Assembly (NCBI GenBank): GCA_038503075.1
Contig: JBCAML010000001.1
Coordinates: 1,240,001 to 1,304,000, forward strand
From: Gyromitra esculenta
Lineage: Eukaryota; Ascomycota; Pezizomycetes; Pezizales; Discinaceae
Direction: 5' to 3'
DNA: 64,000 nt
Below are positions 36,201 through 48,371 of this stretch, piece after piece. How positions within the stretch are numbered: position 1 is the first letter of the stretch; the number at the start of each line of letters is the position of its first letter. Made by a program: the position numbers and the translations under genes. The notes under the pieces are model-generated. The model was not told where the DNA came from, made no database searches, and was given only the letters and a program-made list of their open reading frames with translations.

Positions 36201-39200
36201 TGACCGGTCAGGGTAGGGCTATCGTGTTTATAGGCTGTTCTTGATCTCATCCCCCCTCCCCCTGCGATTACGGAAAAGCAAGCATGACTACATGTGCGTA
36301 TGTATCATGACTTGGGGTCATTATTACACTCTGCGATTCGGCGGCACAGACGTAAGCGAAATCTGTGAATATACTCAAGCATTTGTCTTTTACGCTTAGG
36401 GGCTCTGCATATCGCCATGTAAATACATTGGTTAGGATGATAGGTACATGTCCATGTAGTTGTACTTTAGATAAATCAAACTCGATAGTGCTTTTTTTAA
36501 GGCAAGAGAGAAGGCGCAGGTTTGAGGGGGGGAGAGGGGGGGGCGCCTTGAGGAACTCGGCGAATGTCGATTCTCGCGCGCCAGCCTTATGGTAACTCCT
36601 CTGGTGTTCTGGCAATTTCTTAGGAAGGTGAACTTACAAAATAGGCTACAAGTTATTGATCGTTGCAGACAAACGGGGCTTTTCCAAGTGCGGCTTCGGT
36701 GACTGAGCTGCGGTTGTGGGGCGCAGTAATAACTAATTTCAAAGCCCAAAAATTCGTTCCCTGATACTAATTCGTATGGTAAAAACCTGTTTACCAATTA
36801 AGGATGCGAAGCGTAGGCGCAGCTTGTGTCTTGAAGCTCGTCTATCTTTCTTTTTGACGCGTAAGCGTTGGATTGGTAGCCTGAGAGTTAGTGTTACCTG
36901 GCACTAGAATTGCGTGTAACACAGATGGGTACGACAATGGGCACACAGTGATACATGTAATTACAGCAACGAATGAACAGTTAGGTGGGTCCTGGGCTGG
37001 TTCCTGGGCTGGAATATCTGAAATAATTTCACCAACTGCAAGGCCTTACTCTGCTAAGCAGCACTCTATTATCACCGTACTGTGGCCAGTCGACTGTCCC
37101 AGCATAAACTGTTACACCGTGAACTATCTGGCTTCTCTCACGAGGTACTGGACGTAGTACATGTGTGTTGTTTGGCTACTATGGAGGTGAATCATCTACG
37201 GTCTGCGCTATTAAACAATATTCTCTACGCAGGATCAATCATCCAGTATTGTACAAAGGTTCCGTAATCCCTTGCAGTATGCTAGTTACCGTCTCTGCCC
37301 TTCAAAAGGCCCCCAAAGTGATATACCAAGTTGTTAGGTGTATCGCCCAGGATCAGGGAACGAAACTAAGGCTCGGTCTTTCGTTTATTATCTGATACTT
37401 TGGCTCAGAGCTCACGGGGCCTAGTGTTCGGTCCCTGGGACGACCATCGCGCTTGGATGCTTTGTGTGGTCGTCAGGACTGATGTTCTTTTTGGCAGGGG
37501 AGGGGCTTATCTTCTTCTGACGCGGAGTTGGCGATGTTAGCGCGGTAGGCTGTTGGTTTGCAACATTCACACAGAAGACAACGCCGAGGGGAGCTAACAC
37601 AACACTACCAGGCAATTTTTATTTATTTCTAGGTAAGGGTCGAAATAAGAATCTGGATGGTTTGCTTGGATGTAGCAGTCAGTGATGATGCCAGTCTACT
37701 CTACATGTAGTGACGACAATCAAGGCTGCACATGCACATGCACCTTGGCACACTTTATATGTAGGTACCAAAGATAGATACCTGACAACAACAACTAGCT
37801 TCCTCTGTACTTGGCAAGTTATACAGCTAGTGAGACTTTGAACACTGGATAGTACCGGGTTTCTCAATGGGGTGTTCTTTATAAACCCAAAACAGATGTA
37901 AAAATAGTGGTCAATGGATTTCTATTTCGAGGGACTGGGTTAACGTTGCGATTAGACTTACTTGTACGATCTTGTGGCTGGAGAACAATTCGCTCCACTC
38001 TTAGTGCTTTCCTTGCTAGCGTGTATTATCTGGTCCATCTGATGTCAGATTTTGGGAAACAAACGCTATAATCGCAGGTATTTTACGCAGAAGCGCAAAT
38101 ATAACCGAAATGACGTTTCAGTAGCGCCTACCTCGCCACACAAATAGAGGTCTAAGCGAGATAATGATCAGCCGCGGGTCAGTGCATCTCTAGGAACTTG
38201 CATAAAAAACTTGCAACGCATCCAAAACGTTCAAGGTAAACGAAATTGCCGTTGTGATCTAAGCCTCGATGACGCCAAGTAAGAATAGCCAATTGGTATC
38301 CTGCACCCCCCAATTTTTAGTCTTATATGCAGGCTACAAACTACAAAAGCTGAATGGTCATCGTGGTGCTCTTAAAGCTAGTTTACATATAGCCAATTCT
38401 CCAAAGTGCCTCACGAATAACTAGCAATTGATAATAATTTCAACTTAGCCTAAGAATATCCTGATTAGGATTCTCATAAGGGCACCTAACACATCTCTAA
38501 ATCTTGTACAGAACCCCCCGCATGAGAATACTCTCGAGTAAGTCGGGATAGCTAGCATGTAGACTTACTGAATAGGATGGAAGAGTTATATGCAGGACCT
38601 CCTTCTTTTGTTACGACCATGCATCGTTAGAAATGACAACTCAAATGATCATGTGGGTAAGATGTACTTGGTTGTATCGGCTATACCCAGTATTGTAGTA
38701 CTGTCAGATTATACTATAGGAATATGTGGCTTTTAATAAACCTGTTTTATGTGAGGGAGATATGTTCCTGATTGGATCTAAGGCTAAACTTCTTGTGCTT
38801 CAGCCATGCGTTAGTATATGCTTAGGGTTATGAACTAATTGAATAACATACATGTAGGTCTGGAGGTCAATCAACAGATATGATACTAAAGCCTGGTGAA
38901 AATTAGCTCACTAAAGTTTTAAATGAAAGCAAATCGTTGTAAATTGAGAGACTAATATGATATCGGCTGGTGAGGACCAGGTACAAGCATCCTAATACAA
39001 CACTAGTTGCACACAGACCCTTCTTGTTGTGTTGTCCCCATCGCTATCTTCGGGTGGTGATGGTGACGGTGACAGTGATAATGGCGGTAGTTATGGCGAT
39101 GGCGTAGGCGCGACACACGCAGAATCGGCAGCATCGAAACTCACTCGCAGACTGCCTTGCCCCGACGCTGCATGTAGTTACTCTTAGGGAAGATTTGTTT

Positions 39201-40665
39201 TATCGTTACTGCTCATGTAATATTTTGTAAGCTGCATCCATTTTGATGGCATGATAATTTATGCACATGTTGTGAATCAGTCCTCTAACTTATGAAAAAG
39301 AAGAGTACGATTCGTATTGGCCGCGAAATCTGCATGTGGTATTTCATCCACATGTCTTCCCGAAAAGTGTACTAACGACATGTACTACGGGGGCACATGG
39401 TAGGCAAAAGAAAAACAATAATCGCCGCTTTTGATGACAGGCGTCCAAAGGAATGTCAGGTTCAGAGCCAACACACGTAGCTAAAATTTCGTATGCAATC
39501 CGATCGACCTTGAACTGCGGGGAAAGAAACGTCATGACTGCCACGCTGTATTGCTCCGTAGAAATGCCAAGTTGTTTGTAGAGGGGTCTAGATCTCACAG
39601 TCTCACGTCTGGCATCGTAATGTGCAGAACTAAAGTATGGCGAGAGTTGAATTCAACCTAAGGATTAAGATAAAAGGTAATAGAAACTCGTATTTGCGCG
39701 AATTAATCGTCTTAATCGTCTTATCCTTCTATTCAGAGTTAGATCGGAAATTATAACTATGTTGAGGATGAGGGAATGGCAATTTTTGTCCCTTATTGCT
39801 GTACATTTGGTCACTAAGCATTTCAACTTGGCCCACCTTCGTATACCATGATCATAAACGTGGGTGTTGAATGAGTAAGAGTCCAACCAAGTTTTTCATC
39901 TAAGTCTTTTCCCGTCCAATATTTCGCTAGGATTGATATTGTATGTACATGTAGTTAATATATTGACTGACATGCATGATATTTATCCCTACGACGCGAC
40001 AATTGAATGGTTATTGGTTATAGCTACTAAAGTAGAAGTCTGTAGAGATCTAGATGCATAAGAATATAATATCCGTATTTTAGAAACTTGCTTTTTAACT
40101 TCTAGTTGGTCACCCGTGAAACTTTAGGGGCTGTCTATGAGACAATTAGATGCTCTAATGTGCGAAGTGGCCACACGAGTATGTGCTTCCCCGTAGCGTG
40201 CTGGTGCGTTTTGGACCAGAATAGACCCGAAACGACGTCAAATAAGATATGTGATCGGTCCGTGATACGTCATTTGAGGTACTCGACGACATATACTGCT
40301 TGGATCGGGTATGCAACTACTAAAATTCTGTCATATCCCACGCGTGTGGTCACAGCTACAATACTGTATTTTGGTTGATGATTGAGAAGTAGTGGAGCGT
40401 AGATGGGCTACACGCCTAGGGGTTATGACGTTCTGGTTTACAGTATTGACACATGATTACTGCATTATTTGGCCTATAGAAGGGCTAAAGACGAAGGCTG
40501 CAAGAGCTAGATATCAAAATTACAACTCATCTAAGCTCTTTGAAGTTAAAATTCCGTTCGCCAGACCTACCACCACTAGCAGAATCTTTTTGTTTGGAAG
40601 CATGCATGTCCGTGGTAATGATTCCTTGGTGGTGGCATACTATAATGATCACCCTCCGTTTCCAT

Positions 40666-40845
40666 GTACCGTAGTATTTGGTGAAATTCGTTCCGGCGCT
40701 AGTAGGTAAACATGCTAGGACGTGTTGACTTTCCATGGTTTTCCGCCAAAAGCCCCCAGCAACATCATAAATGTAGAGTATTAACGGATTATATGCATGT
40801 CTTACCTACTAGCACCGGAACGAATTCCACCAAATACTACGGTAC
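40666..40845. repeat. Foldback repeat with ~50-bp arms
   Basis: The left arm 40666-40715 (GTACCGTAGTATTTGG through TAGTAGGTAAACATGC) is the inverted counterpart of the right arm 40795-40845 (GCATGTCTTACCTACTAG through AATACTACGGTAC), with about 90 percent match and a 79-bp loop. There is no coding capacity. A GC-rich degenerate array of GGGCATC-like units follows at about 40880-40940. Confidence 0.75.
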
Positions 40846-43093
40846 TGGTGGTTGTGTTCGAAAGGCAACCACAAAGCAACCACTGGGCATCCCCCGGGCA
40901 TCCCCAAGGCGTCCACCAGGCATCGCCCGGGCATGCACAAGCCAGGGATTTCCGGTCTAGAATTTCCCTCCTAGTGCTGGTGGGTTTTTGGTAGTAGCCA
41001 CGTGAAATTAGTTGTATTTGAATCACTGTGTTTTTGGTTATTTTTATTACTCAATTAAGGATATGGCTAAGTATTATTTTCCAAAAGCATCAGAACGCGT
41101 TTTAGCGGTTAGGAGGAAAACTGAATTCGAGGTTATGGCTATGGGTATTAGAGGTACTAGCCGTGTATAGAATACATATACAGTAACTAAAAATATGATG
41201 GACCAATCACTGTGCTATTGGAAGATAATTACTAGATCATAATGCCATGTAGCTTTGTAATTGTCATTCCTCCCTTTCCGGTGGTGCACAGTCGCGATGG
41301 TTGCAAATTTATGGCACCCTATAACCTGTTGGTAGCTGTAACAAACTGAAATCTAGCCAGGAAACATTAAATTAAAAGATAGGAAAACCATGGGAATGCT
41401 GAGATGCTAAGTAAAATCTAACAACTCTGCATAGCTCTCTTCTACAGAAATTATAGCATCAATCCATCCGTAGCCGTGCTCAATAGAGAGGAAGGTGCCA
41501 AGACCCTGGGGACAGGACTGTACACGTACTACATGTAGCCATAGTACTAGTTAGGAGTATTCGATATAAGCAATAAAGTACATATACATGTACATGTAGA
41601 TCATGGAAGTTTATATGTGTAATATATCGACAAAGGGGTTAAAGGCCAGGGTGTTGATCGCGATTATAACCCTTAAACACATGGATGCGGTAACTCGCTG
41701 GTTCTGTTTTTACATCCAGTAGCTGCTCGCAAACTGGTACGTAGAAGCTGGCGAGATAAGGTCGTGATCCGTCGCTCGGAGTGGCTTGCGCGTGAAAAAC
41801 AATCTCTGCCGTTGAGGTCTTATTACAGTATGTCTTGAAATACAACCTGTACCTGCCCGTGGCTTATGGGGAGGGTAGATTTCTAAGTGGTCGAGCCTGT
41901 ATCTCTCTTTCTCTGTCAAATTTCGTAATATATTAAGTTTAGCTTGGGTGTAGATGCAGGTCGTATTTCGAGAATACTACAGTGTGGGGTAAATCTGTTA
42001 CCAGTGGCGGTGCAGCTGTCTCTTAAAGGGCTTAAACTTGCCTGAATTTCCCAATTTTACCAACTAACTTAGGCCGATACTTAGTGCGTGGTATCCTCCA
42101 TTTATTAGAGGGTTTTATCGGGTCTCTTTAGGTGTTTTGGGTAGAGGGAAAGGTTATCCTATCTTACTCGAACCGCTACCTGGTGATAGACCTAACCCTA
42201 CATTCGTACTATTACTATATACGGTATATCTAGCTGGCTTAGGTCTATCCTACACGTAAGCCACCTTAGAAACAGGTCAGTTTCTACGGTACAGTTAATA
42301 GTAATCGCCTTGGCTTGGCATCAGGTTGGGTGTGCATCATGACCAGTGACTCGTCGATTACCAACAAGTATACGTATATCTTTTGTTAGAGATCTGTTCT
42401 TGATGGTTTGTCAAAATATGCTCTTCATACATAGCACTACTTATCATAAATAAAATTGTTTTCAACTTTGAAATCCCATCCGTAATAATTCTTTCTAGAG
42501 AGGTCTAGCTGAAAGTGAGAGCAGCATTAGGAGATATGCCGTAGCACTCTCGCCCCAGTGATTTTGGGTTTTCTACGAAGGTCAAGGTGTTTAGGGAGGC
42601 GTTTAACGTTCGTATCAGGGTAAGTGCTTGCGTTTTGTGTTTCGTAAGTCTCCATATCAAGACTCTAGGGGGCAGTTGATATATGGTATTGGAGTGAGTC
42701 TTTGGAGAGTATTTTTGATTTTTACCTTTGATTTTATTCTTTCTTTAGTCGGTAGGAAAGCCGCCATTAGCAAAAAATTTCAACATTCTTCTGTGGTCTC
42801 CATAGTGCGCAACATTCTTCTACAGCGGTTTCCGATAGGATTTCGATTTTTCACCAAATAGGGTCTACAGAGGCCGTAGAGGCGACACAGAGGTCACAGA
42901 GGCAGCACTCAATCTATATTTTGGCAGAGATAGGATTTTGTTTTTGCTGATGGCGGCTTGCCACTGAGGGGATACAGTGGTGAGATTCAGCTTTGATACT
43001 ATAGGTACCGGCCGGCAGGATTCGTATAAGTCGGGCTGAACTTGATGTGTATGTATTGTTGGCAAATGAATTCGAATCCACAAGCTACATATA

Positions 43094-43273
43094 CAGTAGA
43101 ATTACCTTATAAGGGTTCGAGTTATAAGGATACTCACCTTAGAGGATAATATTTCTGATTTTAACAAGGGTTATTTTTCGTGTACCGGGCTTTTTTTATA
43201 AGGATATCTGTGTAGCTGCTCTATAAGGGTGTGAAATTGCTCTAATCCCATATCCTATAGAGCGATTGTACTG
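43094..43273. mobile_element. 180-bp MITE-like element with CAGTA termini and TA flanks
   Basis: The left end reads CAGTAGAATTACCTTATAAG and the right end, inverted, CAGTACAATCGCTCTATAGG. Both ends abut TA (43092-43093 and 43274-43275), the target duplication of Tc1/mariner/pogo transposons. Repeated TATAAGG words inside resemble subterminal repeats of pogo/Fot-type elements. There is no transposase frame. Confidence 0.6.
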
Positions 43274-44067
43274 TATTTAGCTCTTCTAAACAATTGATTG
43301 TTGGTTGATCTTTTGCGAAGAGAACCCTGCTTGGCGACGAGTAAGCCAATGAAAGCTCGTCCTATGTGTTAGCAGAGTGCTTGGGTGACTTAATTGGGAG
43401 CTTGTCTAACTGGGGTTTTAATAGTATTAATGTCTATCCGACCACTTAGCCTGCAGCTGACCGGGCCTTTTTTTGTGGTTGAAAGTTTACAGTAAAAATT
43501 CACGTTAATTAGGTAATATAGGATTCAGGGAGTGCATGTGGAGAAAGTTTTATGGCTACAGTTAAATCGCCCTATAAGAATTCCCTAAATGAAATAAAGG
43601 GGGACACACGTCGAAATGGTAAAAATTACGCTGTTAGCATTAGCTATGGGCCAGTTGCAAATTTCCTCAGACTCAAATTACCTATTAATATCACACGCAC
43701 CAGCTATTTGGTGAATCTGATACGTACGTGTCAGGTTGCTTGCCTCGTGGTATGACATCATCCATCGAGAAAGAAGTTCTCTTCTGCGAAAAAGCCTTGG
43801 CTTCATGACGCAGTGGTAAATTTTCAACTGGATTTAATCACCACTATTCATATGGGCCTCCGTCATTTAATTTGGGTGGAACAAAGTGCTGTTAATTTAA
43901 GAATTTCAGGTTCTGGCATTGCCGATGGCGGTTGCTCGCTTAGATTAATGACGTGCATCGAATGACGCTGAACCCTGACCAGCCAGCGGGGATGTTTCTA
44001 GAAATTCCTTGCAGACAGGACCCTGTTTTTCTGGTGATCGACTTCAATCAAATCCCACTAAATTCTG

Positions 44068-44075
44068 TATAAAAA
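44068..44075 (+). promoter_or_regulatory. TATA box of the small basic protein gene
   Basis: TATAAAAA lies 147 bp upstream of the start codon at 44222, with a pyrimidine-containing, ATG-poor leader between them. Confidence 0.55.
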
Positions 44076-44221
44076 GACGAGTTTCTTACCCTTCCTAAAT
44101 AGATCTCCATACTAGAGCACAGACTCATAAGACTCTTCTGTTATTTGCAAACTAAAACCAAACCTTATACCTCAAACCACAAATCTCTTTCCACGAAAAA
44201 ACAAACCCCAAATCTATCAAA

Positions 44222-44600
44222 ATGAGAACTTCCCACCGCCGCGTTCCTGTGACTACCACACGCACAAAGCCTTCGCTCTTCTCTTGTCTCACTGCTCGGC
44301 GAGCTGCACCTGCTCGCAGCGCACATACCACAACCACAAGCACAACTCGCCATCACCGTACCACTGCCGCCCCAGTACATCACCATAAGCGTCGCCCTGG
44401 TCTTGGGGATAAAATCTCAGGAGCATTGATGAGGCTTAAGGGTAGCTTAACCAGAAGACCTGGTGTCAAGGTAATTAATTCTCCGCGAGTAAAATTTGAC
44501 ATATGATTCGGTTGATTAAGAAGTTACATAGGCTGCTGGAACTAGACGGATGCACGGTACTGATGGGCGTGGTAGCCATCATCATACCAGGAGAGTCTAA
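44222..44600 (+). CDS. Small basic protein with an AGTRRMHGTDGRG tail, 105 aa
   Basis: Exons are 44222-44470 and 44532-44600 (intron 61 nt, phase 0), 106 codons with the stop. The N-terminal half is rich in Thr, Arg and His (TTTTSTTRHHRTTAAPVHHH) and looks disordered. A short conserved-looking core, GDKISGALMRLKGSLTRRPG, continues across the intron into VKAAGTRRMHGTDGRG and ends HHHTRRV. The second exon restores this motif exactly, which supports the splice. I recall similar small basic proteins ending in AGTRRM.GTDGRG from other filamentous ascomycetes, without an assigned function. There is no signal peptide. Net charge is strongly positive, so nucleic-acid or membrane association is possible but speculative. 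Confidence 0.8.
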
Positions 44601-45411
44601 ATGTAAAAATATTACGATAATATTATGATGGATAGCACGGAGGGCTTTTGAAAATATTTCTTCATTACGGGCGAGTTGGCCGAATGCTTTTTTCTTCCTT
44701 TAAGTTACATGTATTAGTACTGTCTTCTTCTTCTTTAATTATCTGTATAACTAGCAGCGTGTACGAGATCGATACCCTTACAATTAAATTATAAAGATTT
44801 TAGATCGTTTCTGGTCATGAGTTAGGCCAGTGTGATCAATGTCAACCGTATTCCTTGAAGCAAGCGCCGGTCAGATCGCGCGATTCATGATCATAGTTTA
44901 CTAAAGTACATAACTACGTAGCGGGAAATTTAGAATGGCCATCAGGAATTAAGGACTCTAAACCTTGATTTAATTGCTGGCGTTACCGACATGGCTATGT
45001 AATTATACTTATGACTGGCCTAGTAGTATTCGACCTGGTCTCGGGTTGCTACTATTTATGGGCTTATAATTATTGATGTTTTCTGCCTCCAACAGTCAAC
45101 TTTGCCTGAGCCGATGACTATATATACCATAATGCACTAGGGGAATTAACAATACTTTAGTTCATCTAAAATGAAGCAGTATCATATGAAACTAGCGGAG
45201 CTCTCTTCTAGCCGTCTCCTCTTGAACAGGTATATACTGCGTCCAGGGTTTCGTTAGTTCGAAGAAAACCACATCTCACGATCAGCGTCGCCATTCACAC
45301 GCAATTTAAATTACGTTTCGTTTCATTATCTTTAGCTATAACCATAATTAGGATATCATTTTGACCATGATTAACCCTTAGGCTACGCCTTCAGATTTAA
45401 ACCTCCAATCT
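44601..45411. other. Intergenic between convergent genes
   Basis: AT-rich, with one TACATGTA at 44706-44713. No gene is seen. Confidence 0.6.
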
Positions 45412-47429
45412 TCAAGCCGTCCTCGGTTCCAGATTCACGAGTAGTTTCCCATGCTTCATTGTCCTCAACCAGAACTCCATAAGTTCCGTATCACCCTCTG
45501 GCGCCAACGACACTGAATAGTTCCGGAATAGAAGCCCTAGTAGCATGTGCAACTCCATCATAGCAAGACTAGTTTTCCAGTTAGTATTTGTGGGTGATCA
45601 GGAGGAGATAAGGGTCACAAACGATTCGCCAGGACATATTCTGGGACCGGCCCCAAAGGAGAGGAACGCAGAATGCATATCAGAAGTTTCTTCCATCCAA
45701 CGTTCAGGATCAAATCTATAAGGATCTGGGAAAGCTGTGGGGTCATGGTTGGCAGTTTCGGACTGTGCGAAGATCACCACCTGTAGACTCAAATTCTGCT
45801 ATTAAAACTTCATTCTTAAAACCCGGGAGTGGTTGGGTTTATGTTGGGTTTGCATACGTTTCCTGGGATGTGATGTCCATTAATCATGCTCCCGCCGTTT
45901 GGCACTAGCCTCAATGCCGGTCCTGGTGCCAATGGGTGCCGTCTCAAACCCTCCTTAATAACGCATGTCAAGTACTTGCATTCCTCGATTTTCGCCAAGT
46001 CCATCGGGTCAAGTGGTTGATACTCTCCCTCGGGAAATATCCGGAGCAATTCGTCGACTATTTTAGCATGGATTTCAGGGTGTTGAAGGATCTCAATAGT
46101 AGTGAATGTTGCTGAGTTTGCTGTGGTATCGGTACCCCCGAAGATGATAGATACTACTTCAGACTCGATTGTCTCTTGGGAGAGGTTGTAGGTGAGAAGC
46201 TGCCCGATTATATCTTTGCGATTACCCATAGGTTTTTCCCTTCTTTTATCCAAGTATTCGTCTGTTGCTTTAGAACTGATCTGGGAGTGTTCAGTTAGCA
46301 TATGTGTGATAGAGACTTGAGTTCTAGATGTTTACATCAAGGTATTCTTCCTTGGAGCGAATCCAGTCCAATTTTTTCCACGGAATCCCCATGAGTAGTT
46401 TGTAAATAAAGTTGCCAAGGTTTAATTGAACTAGATTGGCTTTCATCGTGTTGGTGAGAAGCATCATCATGCGGTCCGGGTCTTCGCTGCCTTTGTATAA
46501 CCCTCCGAAAGCCGCTTCCGCTGTATATTGATTATGTGTGAGTCCCTTGGTAACCTAGTTGAGAGAAATTAATTATTATAGGAGTGGTAAGAACGTACTT
46601 AGAACATCTAGGGTTAAAGACCTGTTGCACTTTAATATGTCGACCACTCCCCTCGATGAATTCCTTCTCATGGTCTCCACCTTCGCGATGTGATTTTCGA
46701 AACATCTGTAGTATCATGCCGTCCGTTAGCATCTGCACCCTTTTTTTTTGGGAATATTTTATTTCTTGTGGCTGTTATAGTCTCAACATACACCCTGTAA
46801 GTATCCTGCATCGTCACCACGCTACCTCTCGACAAAATATTACCATATTCCCTTCGCCTCTTAAGAGCCTCTGCTGGGTCATTGAAACCCAACATGGCCA
46901 CACCTCCGGGTGTACGTTTAAGATTGAACAAGCGTGTGGAACCGGGATCTTTGGAAAAGGGTTTGCTGAAACTGGTACCGAAGACCGATTTTATGGCCTC
47001 AGCGCCTGTGACTCCAACGAAGTTCGGGCCAACTCTAAATACAGTAAGTAACATTTATCTACTAGTATTGTAGTTGGAGATAGTACCGTACGGTATCTCC
47101 ATATCTTTGATGGAGGGAGTGAAGGTAGAGGGCACGGTCGCCGGCGCATGTATGGACTGATCCACATATCAATAACCTGTATCTGTAGAAACATATCCTT
47201 CTAGGAGCGGGGGAATGAAAGATAGTTCAATACTAGTAAATTTAGGATACTTACAGTAATCCGGTATCTGCGTATAATGCGACCACCATGGTCCTGGTAT
47301 ATGCCTCAACGATCCCCAAAACCTACACTTCACGGCATAAAACATCACCAGCACCACTCCCACAACCGCAGCATTCATTGGTGTAACATATTGTGCTACT
47401 AAACCTTTTGTTTCCAGTTGAAATGACAT
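45412..47429 (-). CDS. Cytochrome P450 monooxygenase, ~537 aa, with a one-base frame break in an A9 run
   Basis: This is a membrane-anchored haem monooxygenase of unknown substrate. Exons on the minus strand are 47429-47255, 47156-47087, 47034-46622, 46554-46336, 46280-45858, 45780-45623 and 45568-45412. The N-terminal anchor is AAVVGVVLVMFYAV (residues about 20-33), then the proline hinge HIPGPWW. Further motifs: I-helix FGGTDTTANS, K-helix EGLR, FDPERW and the haem loop FGAGPRICPG with the axial Cys near residue 482. Exon lengths sum to one base more than a multiple of three. The extra base is in exon 3, at the run of nine A (46741-46749 on this strand as T): upstream the frame reads to NKIFPKK, downstream the P450-like frame VQMLTDGMILQMFRKSHREG is shifted by one. 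It is either an assembly error or a young inactivating mutation. All other exons are intact. Confidence 0.88.
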
Positions 47430-48247
47430 TGCTATACTCGGATACCAAGCGTCGAATAGCTTCCGATCGAGTGATTATTGGCCCTCTGCCTGTATTTTGG
47501 CCTAGTTTCGGGACGGGATGCGAGGGATCTTATATACCTCCAGGTTGAGATGACAGCTTATCGGTTAATGCACTCTGGTTACATGTATTAAATAATCTTG
47601 AAGATATGAGCCGATATGCGATGCCTAGCATGAACTGGAAAACTAGACGAATTTGATCTTTAGCTCTTTGAAAAGCGCCAATATCCAACCGAGAATTGAT
47701 GGAAAAAGAAAGAAAAAAAGTGATATGTATAACATGAAAGAATGTAGGATAATTGCCTCTTATCCTAATAGCGCCGATGGCCTGCTTAACCATTCAATCT
47801 TGTACCCCATATATCAGAAGTACACTAATTAATACTTCCGGTATCCGTTGGTGGGTCACCTACCACCAGTTAGCGGTCTGTGCACTTACACCATCTCGAT
47901 TCCCGAAAGGTTGAAGACGCGACTATTACGATGCCCGAGAGTACAAAGACGGTTAGAATTGAGGGTGTTCTGCAGTGGATCTTCAGCCTTGGGAAGGATC
48001 GATACACGTGGCAGAAGCTTCCGTAGTTCGGGAGCTAATACACTAAAAAAAGATACTCAAGTTATGCTGACCGACGTTTTTAAAACAGGTTGCTTCTGCT
48101 TCCCATCCAAAATTATAGATTGAGTACAGTATTGCGGACCCAACCCATTCTAAAAACGCCAGCCCTTGGGGGAAAATATCCCTCAGATGGACAATATGGT
48201 ACACGTTTTGTAGGACGTCTTGCCGCCAGACCTAGCACATAGGTATG

Positions 48248-48371
48248 TACTTGTTAGCAGGCATACGAACCAGAAAACATGGGGGTGTGGCTTTGTATGC
48301 CACGGAATCCGTGCCTAATGCCGCAGCGTACACACCCCATGTTTTCTGGTTCGTATGCCTGCTAACAAGTA
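48248..48371. mobile_element. Foldback/MITE-like element, copy 2 (related to 22597-22728)
   Basis: A nearly perfect palindrome: the left arm TACTTGTTAGCAGGCATACG... and the right arm ...CGTATGCCTGCTAACAAGTA match over about 40 bp. The ends abut TA on both sides. The left arm carries GGGGGTGTGGCTTTGTATG, also present in copy 1, but the matching inner part of the right arm has diverged. The arms are better preserved here than in copy 1, so this copy is probably younger. Confidence 0.8.

Larger units (their letters stand above)
30566..44221. other. 13.6 kb gene desert
   Basis: No protein-coding gene could be supported on either strand. The first 1.5 kb, upstream of the Zn2Cys6 fusion gene, is purine/pyrimidine-skewed and GC-richer. 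From about 34.5 kb the base composition shifts to AT. Contents: an AAGCCA repeat at 32338-32369, an orphan intron-like segment at 33245-33297, a foldback at 40666-40845, a TIR element at 43094-43273, a dispersed-repeat relic near 42.0-42.15 kb, a degenerate GGTGAY run at about 39053-39100, and seven TACATGTA octamers between 36952 and 41598. Confidence 0.6.
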
